Assembly: GCA_945868435.1 (NCBI GenBank)
Contig: CAMBLG010000001.1
Location: 348,470 to 412,469 of the forward strand
DNA length: 64,000 nt
Direction of reading: 5' to 3'
Source: an uncultured Lachnospiraceae bacterium
GTDB lineage: Bacteria > Bacillota > Clostridia > Lachnospirales > Lachnospiraceae
Shown here in pieces: positions 34,558 through 44,068 of the stretch. The notes under the pieces are model-generated. The model ran no database searches and was not told the origin of the DNA. It saw only the letters and a program-made list of their open reading frames with translations. A program made the position numbers and the translations under genes. The first letter of the stretch is position 1; every line of letters begins with the position of its first letter.

Positions 34558-35587
34558 AAATATTGATACCAAATACAACCTGAAATTAAGGGAGCTTATG
34601 AAGAAGCTCCCAAGCTTCTGCTCTTCTTTTTTTATTTCCATGGAAGCTAATGGAACCGCTGCGAGAACCAAAGTAGCGTATGCATATGATCTGATTACTT
34701 TTTTTGAATACTTACATGAAAATAATCCGATGGTAAAGAAAATGGACATTCGGGAGATTCCAATAACCATTTTGGACCAACTCAGACCGACGGATATCGA
34801 AGAGTATCTGTTCCATTTAAGAGTGTATAGTAAAGACGGTGTCGCACACACCAATGATGAGCGCGGAATTAAGCGTAAGCTTGCAGCTCTCCGCTCATTT
34901 TATAATTACTACTTTAAAAATGAGATGATTGATACAAATCCTGCCGTTAAGGTTGACATGCCCAAGATCCATGATAAAACCATTGTGCGCCTGGATGTGG
35001 ATGAAGTCGCCATGCTGCTTGATGAGGTAGAATCCGGGGAGAATTTATCGAAGAGGCAACAAACCTACCATCAGCGTACAAAAACGAGGGATTTGGCCAT
35101 TTTGACGCTTATGCTGGGGACCGGAATTCGTGTATCGGAATGTGTTGGCCTGGATATCGATGATGTAGACTTGAAAAACAATGGAATTAAGGTTCATCGC
35201 AAAGGTGGTGCTGAAGTGATTGTATACTTTGGGGAAGAAGTCAGGGATGCTTTGTGTGATTATTTGGATGAACGCAAGGGAATCACACCTGTGAGTGGAC
35301 ATGAAAATGCCCTCTTCCTATCTTTGCAAAACAAAAGAATCGGTGTGAGGGCTGTCGAGAATCTTGTAAAAAAATATTCAAAATTGGTAACCAATCTGAA
35401 AAATATAACACCGCATAAGCTTCGAAGCACATACGGAACCAATCTATATCGGGAAACCGGTGATATCTATCTGGTCGCAGACGTATTGGGACATAAAGAT
35501 GTCAATACAACACGAAAGCATTACGCTCAGATTGAGGATGACCGTCGCCGAATGGCTGCCAAATACGTCCATTTACGCGAGGAGTAG
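34532..35587 (+). CDS. Tyrosine recombinase, XerC/XerD type
   Basis: 351 residues. All catalytic residues are present: Arg200 (GTGIRVSE), Lys224 (HRKGG), His295 and Arg298 (HKLRST), His321 (GHKDVN) and Tyr331 (HYAQ). The N-terminal SAM-like DNA-binding domain covers ~35-135. It is longer than the usual ~300 residues, with a ~25-residue charged N-terminal extension. It resembles housekeeping Xer proteins that resolve chromosome dimers, rather than a phage integrase: there is no att site, cargo or excisionase nearby. The start overlaps ttcA by 26 bases, and the stop abuts the convergent plsC-like stop. Confidence 0.88.
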   Translation: MEKNKTYHENIDTKYNLKLRELMKKLPSFCSSFFISMEANGTAARTKVAYAYDLITFFEYLHENNPMVKKMDIREIPITILDQLRPTDIEEYLFHLRVYSKDGVAHTNDERGIKRKLAALRSFYNYYFKNEMIDTNPAVKVDMPKIHDKTIVRLDVDEVAMLLDEVESGENLSKRQQTYHQRTKTRDLAILTLMLGTGIRVSECVGLDIDDVDLKNNGIKVHRKGGAEVIVYFGEEVRDALCDYLDERKGITPVSGHENALFLSLQNKRIGVRAVENLVKKYSKLVTNLKNITPHKLRSTYGTNLYRETGDIYLVADVLGHKDVNTTRKHYAQIEDDRRRMAAKYVHLREE

Positions 35588-36319
35588 CTATGACTGCGAA
35601 GATTCAGCTAATACTTCGTCAATCTTCTCCTGTATGCGTTGCTTGACAAGTTCTGCAATCTCCTGTGTCTTCAAATCCTTGTATTCTTCATACATAATTG
35701 GTTTCAGATAATGCACTTGTGTGGTTAATGGTCCAACATGAAAACTGTTGAATACCTTATACGAATCAATAAGTGCAATCGGAATAATAGGAGCTTTTGA
35801 CTTCAATGCAATCTTAAAGCTTCCAGCTTTAAAATCGCATACCTTATTTTTATTGTTAAACTTATAACCGCCTTCCGGGAACAGAATATATCGTTTCCCG
35901 GCGGCAACATCGTCTGCCACCTGATTGATAATCGTAATACCCTGTCGTGGATTGTCCTTCTCCAACCGTTTCCCCTGCACCAGATCACAGAATTCCCGGA
36001 CAAGAATGGTATGAGACTTATTTTTGTCCATAACAAATGAACATGGCTTCTTATGGGTATACATAATTCCAAGCACATCATATTTTCCCTGATGATTGGG
36101 GTACATCATATATCCGCCTTCCTGCGGAAGATTTTCCAGACCATAGGCTTCGGTTGTGATTTTCCCGGTCTTATTCATCAGATAAATAACATGATGAACC
36201 AATGCATATCTCTGTTCTTCTGTATATTTTTCCGGATGATCAGCACGATTCCGCATTTTGGGAATCATATATGGTGCCCGATGTAGGTTCATCAAGATTA
36301 CATAAATTAATTTCAGCAT
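35588..36319 (-). CDS. 1-acyl-glycerol-3-phosphate acyltransferase (PlsC-like)
   Basis: 243 residues from ATG 36319, chosen for GGGGAGA eight bases upstream; an ATG 12 codons earlier lacks it. The acyltransferase motif NHQGKYD (HX4D, the active-site His-Asp pair) and FPEGGYKF (corresponding to the EGTR block) are present. The enzyme adds the second acyl chain in phosphatidic acid synthesis at the membrane. A lysophospholipid acyltransferase with another acceptor is possible. It is monocistronic from a strong promoter and its stop is adjacent to the convergent Xer gene. Confidence 0.87.
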   Translation of the reverse strand: MLKLIYVILMNLHRAPYMIPKMRNRADHPEKYTEEQRYALVHHVIYLMNKTGKITTEAYGLENLPQEGGYMMYPNHQGKYDVLGIMYTHKKPCSFVMDKNKSHTILVREFCDLVQGKRLEKDNPRQGITIINQVADDVAAGKRYILFPEGGYKFNNKNKVCDFKAGSFKIALKSKAPIIPIALIDSYKVFNSFHVGPLTTQVHYLKPIMYEEYKDLKTQEIAELVKQRIQEKIDEVLAESSQS

Positions 36320-36343
36320 ACAACTATTCTCCCCATAAATAGT

Positions 36344-36372
36344 ATTATAATGCAAATACCATTTATTTTCAA
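36344..36372 (-). promoter_or_regulatory. Strong sigma-A-type promoter for plsC-like gene
   Basis: On the minus strand, TTGAAA (36372-36367), 17 bases, TATAAT (36349-36344). The transcript would start about 20 bases before the ribosome binding site. Confidence 0.75.
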
Positions 36373-36400
36373 CTTATGTTAGGAGAATCCCATATTTGTG

Positions 36401-36426
36401 AAAAACGAGTTACTGTGAACAGTAAC
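36401..36426 (-). terminator. Rho-independent terminator of the yneA-like gene
   Basis: Stem GTTACTGT/ACAGTAAC with a tiny loop, followed on the minus strand by TCGTTTTT. It lies ten bases after the yneA-like stop and just before the plsC-like promoter. Confidence 0.7.
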
Positions 36427-36435
36427 AAAACGAGA

Positions 36436-36813
36436 TCAATTTTCAGCTGCCGCATAATACGTAATTACAATATAATCTCCACTGTGGATTTGTCCATCCG
36501 ATAAATGATTGAGTTCCGTCACTTCCCGAACAAAGTCCTCCCGACTCATAATTCCTTCTACCACATAATCTTCAGCAATATCCCAAAGCGTATCGCCGCT
36601 TTCTACCTGCATGCTGGTATAATACTTATGCAATTCTTCTTTGGAACCGGCGCTTGCAAATGCGCATATGCTGCTACCCAATAAGATGGCAAGCGATAAA
36701 ACAATCAGACAGATAACCGCCAACATCTTCCTACGGATCTGTAATGTACGAACTCTTCTCTTTAATGATTCATTCGCCTTCTTTGAAATTTTATCATTAT
36801 ATGCATACTTCAT
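36436..36813 (-). CDS. LysM-domain membrane protein, YneA-like SOS division inhibitor
   Basis: 125 residues from ATG 36813 (AAAGGAGG seven bases upstream). A basic cytoplasmic N-terminus (~1-30) precedes one transmembrane helix (~30-53), then an extracellular LysM domain (VESGDTLWDIAEDY... to IHSGDYIVITYY). In B. subtilis, yneA lies divergent from lexA and its product delays division during the SOS response. The same layout, with LexA boxes in between, supports an equivalent role here. Sequence alone would only say LysM protein. Confidence 0.78.
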   Translation of the reverse strand: MKYAYNDKISKKANESLKRRVRTLQIRRKMLAVICLIVLSLAILLGSSICAFASAGSKEELHKYYTSMQVESGDTLWDIAEDYVVEGIMSREDFVREVTELNHLSDGQIHSGDYIVITYYAAAEN

Positions 36814-36888
36814 CACGATGCCTCCTTTATCTTCTGAAAAGTAAAGAATATAAATTAACGTATAATTGGATCAAAACTGCACCGAACT

Positions 36889-36916
36889 CGAAAGAATGTT
36901 CGCGAACAGCTGTTTG
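36889..36916. promoter_or_regulatory. Two abutting LexA boxes
   Basis: CGAAAGAATGTTCG (36889-36902) directly followed by CGAACAGCTGTTTG (36903-36916). Each differs by one base from the Firmicutes consensus CGAACRNRYGTTYG. They lie on the yneA-like side of the intergenic region. Confidence 0.8.
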
Positions 36917-36939
36917 CTTCATGCTTAAACTATACACCG

Positions 36940-36953
36940 TGAACAAATGTTTG
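36940..36953. promoter_or_regulatory. LexA box
   Basis: TGAACAAATGTTTG matches CGAACRNRYGTTYG at all but the first base. It lies in the middle of the lexA/yneA-like intergenic region. Confidence 0.8.
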
Positions 36954-36965
36954 TCAACATAAAAA

Positions 36966-36992
36966 CGAACAAATTTTCGGAATATATGTTTG
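36966..36992. promoter_or_regulatory. Two weaker LexA boxes at the lexA promoter
   Basis: CGAACAAATTTTCG (36966-36979) has one mismatch in the second half-site, and the overlapping GGAATATATGTTTG (36979-36992) has two. The second covers the -35 of lexA, as expected for autorepression. Confidence 0.6.
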
Positions 36993-37018
36993 CTTTTTCA
37001 CAATGATTATGATACACT
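36990..37018 (+). promoter_or_regulatory. lexA promoter
   Basis: TTGCTT (36990-36995), 17 bases, TACACT (37013-37018), with TGA just before the -10 (extended -10). It overlaps the last LexA box and gives a leader of about 35 bases. Confidence 0.55.
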
Positions 37019-37061
37019 TAATACAAATACAGGAAATAAATTACTTTTGGAGGTAATATTT

Positions 37062-37679
37062 ATGGCATATGGTAAGATCACGGATAAGCAGCGAGAAATT
37101 CTGGAATATATGAAGAAAGAGATCCTGAACAAAGGGTATCCGCCTACGGTTCGCGATATCTGTGAAGCGGTGAATCTCAAATCCACTTCCTCTGTACACT
37201 CTCATCTTGAGACGTTGGAGAAGAACGGATATATCCGCCGGGATCCGACAAAGCCTCGTGCCATCGAGATCATTGATGAGAATTTCAATCTGACACGTCG
37301 CGAGATGGTTAATGTGCCGATTGTTGGCCGTGTAGCTGCGGGAGAACCGATCCTTGCTGTGGAGAACATTGAATCCTATTTCCCGATTCCGATGGAATAC
37401 ATGCCCAACGCAGAATCCTTTATGTTGAAGGTGAAGGGAGAAAGTATGATTAATGCCGGCATCTTCGACGGAGATAACATCCTTGTCCAGAGGTGTGATG
37501 ATGCCCGCAATGGAGATATGGTCGTAGCTCTGGTAGAAGACTCAGCTACAGTTAAGACCTTTTACAAGGAAGGGGATCACATCCGGCTCCAGCCGGAGAA
37601 TGATACAATGGATCCGATTATTGTACCGGATTGTCAGGTCCTCGGCAAAGTGTTTGGCGTCTTTCGCTTTTTCCATTAA
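37062..37679 (+). CDS. lexA: SOS repressor LexA
   Basis: 205 residues from ATG 37062 behind TTGGAGG. The N-terminal winged helix (~1-70) includes [23 protein letters not shown]. The self-cleavage bond is Ala93-Gly94 (VAAGEP), and the catalytic dyad is Ser128 (GESM) and Lys165 (ATVKTF). LexA represses SOS genes until RecA filaments trigger cleavage. The divergent yneA-like gene and the boxes between them mark it as autoregulated. A terminator follows after 11 bases. Confidence 0.98.
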   Translation: MAYGKITDKQREILEYMKKEILNKGYPPTVRDICEAVNLKSTSSVHSHLETLEKNGYIRRDPTKPRAIEIIDENFNLTRREMVNVPIVGRVAAGEPILAVENIESYFPIPMEYMPNAESFMLKVKGESMINAGIFDGDNILVQRCDDARNGDMVVALVEDSATVKTFYKEGDHIRLQPENDTMDPIIVPDCQVLGKVFGVFRFFH

Positions 37680-37690
37680 TGACGTACAAA

Positions 37691-37722
37691 GGGCAGGTCA
37701 CTGAAATGACCTGCCCACTTTT
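37691..37722 (+). terminator. Terminator between lexA and rsfS
   Basis: Perfect ten-base stem GGGCAGGTCA / TGACCTGCCC with loop CTGAAA, followed by ACTTTTAAT. On the minus strand it is followed by TTTG, so it may also serve the convergent rsfS operon. Confidence 0.85.
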
Positions 37723-37736
37723 AATCCGTTCGTTTT

Positions 37737-38084
37737 TTATGTCTCATGAATATCAATAACTTTTCCATCACGCCAGATTCTCTCAAGATCATAGAACAGG
37801 CGATCTTCTTTGGAAAACAAGTGAACAATGATGTCCTGATAATCCATCAGGATCCATGTGGACTGATTATTTCCTTCCACCTGCTTTACCCGAAGTCCCT
37901 CCTTGTACAGAGCCTCATCCACCGCATCCTGCATGGCAGTCAGCTGATTCTGATTACTTCCGTTGGCAATAATGAAATAATCGGCAATAGAAGAAACTCC
38001 AGTAATATCAATGACTGTTACATCTTCCGCCTTCTTATCCTCCAAGGCCGCAACAGCCTTCTTAACGATTTCCAATGTATTCAT
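37737..38084 (-). CDS. rsfS: Ribosomal silencing factor RsfS
   Basis: 115 residues, the usual length. VIDITGVSSIADYFIIANGSNQNQLTAM and the C-terminal WILMDYQDIIVHLFSKEDRLFYDLERIW are family signatures. RsfS binds L14 on the 50S subunit and blocks subunit joining when nutrients are short. It is the last gene of the L21-L27-ObgE-NadD operon, the conserved place after yqeK. Confidence 0.96.
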   Translation of the reverse strand: MNTLEIVKKAVAALEDKKAEDVTVIDITGVSSIADYFIIANGSNQNQLTAMQDAVDEALYKEGLRVKQVEGNNQSTWILMDYQDIIVHLFSKEDRLFYDLERIWRDGKVIDIHET

Positions 38085-38105
38085 ACTAGTTTTCTGACTC
38101 CTTTC

Positions 38106-38681
38106 TTAAGCCTGTGTCCGATACTGCATATAAAAGTCATAGGTAATTCTGGTGGCCGGATCAATGGAACCCTTTCGACCGCTTAAATAATGCAATGTGT
38201 CATACAAAATCTCAGCCATACATTGATTCAGATCCTGAAAAGCCAACTGACGTATATATTCCAGACGAGGTGCCTGATCTCGTCCCGGCTCGATGTAGTC
38301 TGCAATATATAGAATCTTATCCAACAATCCCATATTGGGCTCACCGGTGGTGTGTACTTTGATGGCATGCAGAATTTCCGGATCCTGAACGTCATACTTC
38401 TCTTCTGCCAATGCCATGCCGGCTTTGGCATGTAACAATCCGGGGTTTTCGAGCTCTACTTCACTTACCAGAATGTGGTGCTCCTCACATAGCTTTTGTT
38501 TCTCCTCCGTAGGCAGGCACTTGGCACAATCATGCAAAAGGCCTGCAAGCATGGCTTTCTCTACCGGATACCCATAGGCCATGGCAAGACAGGCAGCTGT
38601 ATACATGACTCCTTTGGTGTGCTCATATCTTGCCTTGTCCAGATCCTTTTTTAACTTTTTACGTATCTCCTGTAAATCCAT
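38106..38681 (-). CDS. yqeK: YqeK-type HD-domain hydrolase (Ap4A)
   Basis: 191 residues from ATG 38681, preceded by TAGGAG; an ATG ten codons earlier lacks a site. The HD motif is in AGLLHDCAK, with an upstream His in EHTKGV and a later Asp in LYIADYIEPGRD, so the metal centre is complete. Members cleave diadenosine tetraphosphate symmetrically to two ADP. The order nadD-yqeK-rsfS is standard in Firmicutes. Confidence 0.94.
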   Translation of the reverse strand: MDLQEIRKKLKKDLDKARYEHTKGVMYTAACLAMAYGYPVEKAMLAGLLHDCAKCLPTEEKQKLCEEHHILVSEVELENPGLLHAKAGMALAEEKYDVQDPEILHAIKVHTTGEPNMGLLDKILYIADYIEPGRDQAPRLEYIRQLAFQDLNQCMAEILYDTLHYLSGRKGSIDPATRITYDFYMQYRTQA

Positions 38682-38747
38682 AATACGATATCTGCTCCTA
38701 TTGCATTTCATTAGTCTGTCAATCCGAAAACTTTTCGCATAACAATC

Positions 38748-39347
38748 TTACGCGTACAGATGATTCTTTTCTATATAATCCAGCACTCCTGGCGGGAAAT
38801 CCGAGGGGTTCGGATGCTTTTGACATAAAGACTCCCGAATCTGCGTGGAAGAAAGAGGATACTGTTCACACCGGACGATTCGGATATCACATGGAAAAAG
38901 GCATTGTATCTCCTGCGCTTTTTTCTGAAGAGAGGCAAAATCAAACTGATCCCTCGGTATGACCAAAATTGTGGCCAGCTCACAGATCCGATCCGGCTTT
39001 ACCCAGGTGTCAAAATAATCCAGAGAATCTCCCCCCATGATAAAACAGAACCGATGGTTCGGATACTGCTGTGTGAGTTTCTCCAATGTGCGGTAGGTAT
39101 AACTGCGCTCGGATGAATCCATCTCAATCGAATTTACGGATAACCAGTCATATTGCCCGGCCGCCAACTCACACATATGAAACCGGTGTGCTGCCTCTGT
39201 CATGCGAAGCTCATTTTTGTTTGGCGAATGCCCGGAAGGAATCAACCATACTTCATCCAGCGAAAACGCCTCATATGCACTTTTTGCCATATGCAGATGT
39301 CCGTTGTGAATCGGATCAAAGGATCCGCCCAAAATTCCAATATTCAT
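38748..39347 (-). CDS. nadD: Nicotinate-nucleotide adenylyltransferase
   Basis: 199 residues. The nucleotidyltransferase motif GGSFDPIHNGHLHMA (with the T/HxGH element) is at the N-terminus, WLIPSGHSPNK and IMGGDSLDYFDTW follow, and the C-terminal SSTQIRESL is the usual end motif. It makes NaAD from nicotinate mononucleotide and ATP, the adenylation step of NAD synthesis. It follows yhbY by four bases. Confidence 0.96.
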   Translation of the reverse strand: MNIGILGGSFDPIHNGHLHMAKSAYEAFSLDEVWLIPSGHSPNKNELRMTEAAHRFHMCELAAGQYDWLSVNSIEMDSSERSYTYRTLEKLTQQYPNHRFCFIMGGDSLDYFDTWVKPDRICELATILVIPRDQFDFASLQKKAQEIQCLFPCDIRIVRCEQYPLSSTQIRESLCQKHPNPSDFPPGVLDYIEKNHLYA

Positions 39348-39351
39348 TGCT

Positions 39352-39642
39352 TTATTCCGGAAGTTTGATCTTCGGATTTTTCTTGGCTTCCCGGTAAAAA
39401 ATCATTTTTTTGCCAATGACCTTAACCACCTGGGAATGCGTCCGCTCTGCAATAACAGCCGCAATTTCCTTCGGATCATCCGCACAATTTTTGAGTACAG
39501 AAACCTTGATCAGTTCTCGTTTCTCGATAGCGGAATCCAACGCATCAATAATCTCCGGTGTAAGGGAGGCCTTTCCAATCTGAAAAATCGGGTCAATATT
39601 GCTGGCAAGGCTTCCTAAATAAGCTCTCTGTCGACTGTTCAT
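39352..39642 (-). CDS. yhbY: YhbY-type CRM-domain RNA-binding protein
   Basis: 96 residues, a single CRM domain. LTPEIIDALDSAIEKRELIKVSVL and ERTHSQVVKVIGKKMIFYR match YhbY, and the GKAS loop carries the GxxG-like RNA-binding segment. The family associates with pre-50S ribosomes. It sits between obgE and nadD, which is its usual place in Firmicutes. Confidence 0.94.
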   Translation of the reverse strand: MNSRQRAYLGSLASNIDPIFQIGKASLTPEIIDALDSAIEKRELIKVSVLKNCADDPKEIAAVIAERTHSQVVKVIGKKMIFYREAKKNPKIKLPE

Positions 39643-39655
39643 ATCTTATACCTCT

Positions 39656-41022
<1,367 letters not shown>

Positions 41023-41031
41023 ACATCAATC

Positions 41032-41316
41032 TTATTCGTTTACCGGATAAACAGAAGCCTGCTTCTTGTCTCTTCCTACTCTCTCGAATCTTAATACACC
41101 ATCAACCTTAGCAAATAATGTATCATCTCCGCCGATACCTACATTCACACCTGGGCGAATCTTAGTACCACGCTGTCTGTAGAGAATATTACCAGCCTTT
41201 ACGAATTGTCCGTCTGCTCTCTTTGCGCCTAATCTCTTAGACTCGGAATCACGACCGTTCTTTGTAGAACCAACTCCCTTTTTGTGAGCAAAAAACTGAA
41301 GGTTCATATTCAACAT
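41032..41316 (-). CDS. rpmA: 50S ribosomal protein L27 with cleavable N-terminus
   Basis: 94 residues. The N-terminus [14 protein letters not shown] carries the extra leader typical of Firmicutes L27, which is cut after the Phe-Phe pair by the Prp protease, exposing the AHKKG end that reaches the peptidyl transferase centre. The rest, including [17 protein letters not shown], is highly conserved. AAGGAGGTG precedes the ATG. The protease gene lies three bases upstream. Confidence 0.98.
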   Translation of the reverse strand: MLNMNLQFFAHKKGVGSTKNGRDSESKRLGAKRADGQFVKAGNILYRQRGTKIRPGVNVGIGGDDTLFAKVDGVLRFERVGRDKKQASVYPVNE

Positions 41317-41319
41317 GTC

Positions 41320-41646
41320 TTACACCTCCTTGAAATCAAGAATGATATATTCATTCCCATAGTCATTTTGTATTCCTTGCAAGCCCAGAATCATGGAGTC
41401 AAGCAGCAATGCTGTATCATGCTCCGCTTCCTGATCGAGTTTAAAATCAATCAGACCGGATTCCGCATCCGTATCAAGCTGAAACTTAGCGGATGTAAAT
41501 GCCTGAATGGAATTGATCGTATTGATGACAAGCGCCGAAGCACCTGCACAGACAATATCACTTCCAGACTCAGCATATCCGGAGTGTCCGAAACAACGGA
41601 AGCCCGTTATCCGGTCACGATTCTGGTAAATCGTTATAGTGATCAT
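41320..41646 (-). CDS. prp: Ribosomal-processing cysteine protease Prp
   Basis: 108 residues. The conserved GHSGYAESGSDIVCAGAS carries the catalytic His and Cys. Prp removes the N-terminal leader of L27 before ribosome assembly. The gene is between L21 and L27, its standard place in Firmicutes. It has a very weak ribosome binding site, so its translation may depend on rplU. Confidence 0.95.
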   Translation of the reverse strand: MITITIYQNRDRITGFRCFGHSGYAESGSDIVCAGASALVINTINSIQAFTSAKFQLDTDAESGLIDFKLDQEAEHDTALLLDSMILGLQGIQNDYGNEYIILDFKEV

Positions 41647-41663
41647 ATAACAATTCCTATCGA

Positions 41664-41972
41664 TTATCCATTAATCTTGTCAATCTTAACCTGGGTGAAC
41701 GCCTGTCTGTGGCCGTTCTTCTTGTGATAGCCGGTCTTTCTCTTGTACTTGTAAACGATTACTTTCTTACCACGGCCTTCCTTAACAACGGAAGCCTCAA
41801 CAGTTGCTCCAGCTACAGTTGGATTACCAACCTTCATGCTGTCGCCGGAAACTGCTAATACCTGATCAAAAGTAACCTTCTCACCAGCCTCAACTCCAAG
41901 CTTTTCAATGGTAATGATATCGCCCTCGGATACTTTGTACTGCTTACCACCTGTTGCTATAATTGCGTACAT
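41664..41972 (-). CDS. rplU: 50S ribosomal protein L21
   Basis: 102 residues from ATG 41972 with AGGAGGTG upstream; the frame continues 35 codons upstream through the leader but that is not coding. [18 protein letters not shown] and the C-terminal [22 protein letters not shown] are diagnostic. L21 binds domain I of 23S rRNA. It is the first gene of its operon. Confidence 0.98.
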   Translation of the reverse strand: MYAIIATGGKQYKVSEGDIITIEKLGVEAGEKVTFDQVLAVSGDSMKVGNPTVAGATVEASVVKEGRGKKVIVYKYKRKTGYHKKNGHRQAFTQVKIDKING

Positions 41973-42062
41973 ATGGCACCTCCTATTTATCATTACTCGC
42001 CAGTTACGGTGCTGCTGTATTCGTATAAATACACAGACTTCTACCTCACTGTGCGGCATACT
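41973..42062 (-). ncRNA. L21 leader (cis-acting mRNA structure)
   Basis: The ~90-base transcript leader between the promoter and the rplU start contains a stem CTGTGTATT/AATACAG with loop TATACG, flanked by GTGAGG and CACCGTAAC elements. Position and length fit the L21 leader family, which controls the L21-L27 operon in Firmicutes. No covariance search was possible, so the assignment rests on position and visible pairing. Confidence 0.55.
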
Positions 42063-42067
42063 AGAGT

Positions 42068-42096
42068 ATAATAGCATAAGACGAGTTGTCCGTCAA
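42068..42096 (-). promoter_or_regulatory. Promoter of the rplU operon
   Basis: On the minus strand TTGACG (42096-42091), 17 bases, TATTAT (42073-42068), with TGC before the -10 (extended -10). This is a strong promoter, as expected for ribosomal protein genes. Confidence 0.75.
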
Positions 42097-42127
42097 CTAC
42101 TTTTTTTATTTATTGCAAGACTTGCAT

Positions 42128-43321
42128 TTATTGTAAGACTTCACGGAGAGACTTATATACCTTCTTCCGCGTGACTTCCACCAGCCCCAGCTTTGTGATG
42201 TCGATAAAATTCGCTTTGACAGGATCTTTTCGCAGTTCCTGCTTCAGACATGTGATCAGCGCATTTTTCTGCTCCTCCGACTTCATGTTGATAAAATCAA
42301 TCACAATCATTCCTGATAGATTGCGGAGCTTCAGCTGTCTTGCAATCTCTTTCGCCGCCTCCAGATTAATTGAAAAAAGTGCTTCTTCCCGATGGGAACA
42401 GTTTTTGCTGCTGTTTACATCAATGACCGTCAGGGTTTCAAGGCTTTCAATGATAATGTTTGCCCCGGAATCCAGCCACACCTTCGAACTTAACAGATGG
42501 TCAAGGTTTCCCCGTATATTGTAAAGCGTTGCGAGACTGATCGCGTCATCGCGGTACATCTGAAGAAGACCGTTCTTTGCAAGTGACGGAAGCCTTAGAG
42601 AAATTTCCTCGTACAGATCCGGTTGATCAGTAAAAATAAGTTCTACCTGGTCGTAGGCCTGTCCTTTGAGTCTCGCAAGATACCCCGGCATGTTACCGTA
42701 AACCAGTTCTCCCGGTTTCTGATGCACGCCTGCAGTGCAGAGCCGCCTGTAGACCTGAATCACTTCAAGTATATCACTTTTAATAGCTTCATTCTCCTGA
42801 CCCGCAGCGTTGGTCCGCACTACCAGCCCATAGTTTTGTGCTTCGTTATCCGGACAGAGATCTCTGGCAAGGGCAAGAAGCTCAGCTCCACGGCTCTCCT
42901 TGATCTTTTTGGATACACCGATTCTTGTGTTGTCAGATGTGAGCAGGCAGTAGGTTCCATGAATGGTCAGCTTCGTGCTGACCACAGGATCCTTTGTCTT
43001 TACCGCATCCCGCGTCACCTGCACCAGCAACGCATCTCCCTCACACAAGGGCTTTGTATTGGACTGTTTTCTTGCATAGAGAGGCTGCTTTAAATCATCC
43101 AGCGGCAGATAGCATTTCTGTCCGTCTCCAATCCGAACAAAGGCTGCATGAATATTGGGAACGACTTTTTCCACATAGCCGACATAAATCTGTCCAAGCA
43201 GAGATTTCTCCTCGGGTTCAAAGACCTGCAGATCCAAAAATTTGCGGTTCTCATCCAGTACAATATAGGCAATGTAAGACTCTTTTTTATGTTCGATTCT
43301 TGTAATTACAATTCTATTCAT
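42128..43321 (-). CDS. rng: Ribonuclease G/E family
   Basis: 397 residues. An N-terminal S1-type domain (~35-115, with YVGYVEKVVPNIHAAFVRIG) precedes the catalytic domain with VIDVNSSKN and GMIVIDFINM, which carry the metal-binding aspartates. It lacks the long C-terminal scaffold of E. coli RNase E, so it is RNase G-sized. It would process rRNA and mRNA 5' ends. It follows the radical-SAM pair by 27 bases and ends just before the rplU promoter. Confidence 0.93.
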   Translation of the reverse strand: MNRIVITRIEHKKESYIAYIVLDENRKFLDLQVFEPEEKSLLGQIYVGYVEKVVPNIHAAFVRIGDGQKCYLPLDDLKQPLYARKQSNTKPLCEGDALLVQVTRDAVKTKDPVVSTKLTIHGTYCLLTSDNTRIGVSKKIKESRGAELLALARDLCPDNEAQNYGLVVRTNAAGQENEAIKSDILEVIQVYRRLCTAGVHQKPGELVYGNMPGYLARLKGQAYDQVELIFTDQPDLYEEISLRLPSLAKNGLLQMYRDDAISLATLYNIRGNLDHLLSSKVWLDSGANIIIESLETLTVIDVNSSKNCSHREEALFSINLEAAKEIARQLKLRNLSGMIVIDFINMKSEEQKNALITCLKQELRKDPVKANFIDITKLGLVEVTRKKVYKSLREVLQ

Positions 43322-43348
43322 ATCGATTCTGCTTCTTGAACGTCAAGC

Positions 43349-44068
43349 TCAGTAGATGATTTCTCCCATATCGCAGAGAGGAATCAGTGCCCCATTCTCA
43401 TCCCTTGCGTAGACTTCTTCCCGGTGAATCTGAATGGCCGCGTCCTCGTAAACAAGACCACATTTCTCATACACGGAAGAAAGAACCAGCTCCGGCTTAA
43501 TATTGTCAACACTTCCCGTAGATACAGAAATATGAAATTGCGGTGCATTCTCATCTCCCTCTACGAAGAACTGATAAACAAGAGGCTTGAGGTCCACTTC
43601 ACGTTCACTTTTCTTTGTCTTCTTAACAATTAAAAATTTCGGCTGTTCCGTAAAATGTTTCTGAACAATCTCCTTCCATTGTGACGTCGTATAAGGACTT
43701 TCATATCCCTCCTTATAACTGAGCCGATAATCCGCAGCCGCAACAATGGACATGGCCGTCTTAGCGTCATCTGGAAGTCTCACGTAAGAGGTAACCATAA
43801 CACCATCCACCATGGTCGCGTTAAGTGCTTTCATGGATGCTTCACTGGACTCAGAAGCATTCACCTCGATATCCAGGTATTCTCCATCACTGGTAATTCC
43901 CACTCCCAGCGGTGCAGCAAAGGACATAATCTGATGGGGAGAAAAGCCTTCCGAATAACAGATATCTATGTGAGCCCGCCGCATTGCCTTTTGGAAATAC
44001 CGCATCATATCCAGATGTCCGATGAATTTCATCACGCCCCATTTGCGGAACTTAATTCTTATCTTCAA
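43349..44068 (-). CDS. Radical-SAM-associated protein, TIGR03936/DUF2344
   Basis: 239 residues from TTG 44068, chosen for GGAGGTG six bases upstream; an ATG 14 codons earlier is less likely. The N-terminus KIRIKFRKWGVMKFIGHLDMMRYFQKAMRRA and EGFSPHQIMSFAAPLGVG match the TIGR03936 family. In many Firmicutes it follows, or is fused to, the TIGR03960 radical-SAM protein, as here (17-base overlap). Its function is unknown; the partnership suggests substrate or RNA binding for the upstream enzyme. Confidence 0.9.
   Translation of the reverse strand: MKIRIKFRKWGVMKFIGHLDMMRYFQKAMRRAHIDICYSEGFSPHQIMSFAAPLGVGITSDGEYLDIEVNASESSEASMKALNATMVDGVMVTSYVRLPDDAKTAMSIVAAADYRLSYKEGYESPYTTSQWKEIVQKHFTEQPKFLIVKKTKKSEREVDLKPLVYQFFVEGDENAPQFHISVSTGSVDNIKPELVLSSVYEKCGLVYEDAAIQIHREEVYARDENGALIPLCDMGEIIY

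Noticed and set aside
34532..35587. The tyrosine recombinase as integrase of a mobile element
   Set aside because: No att repeats, tRNA target, excisionase or cargo genes; neighbours are housekeeping genes and the sequence is Xer-like.
41973..42077. An N-terminal extension of L21
   Set aside because: The extra 35 codons lie in the leader RNA; AGGAGGTG and the conserved MYAIIATGG start define the true beginning.
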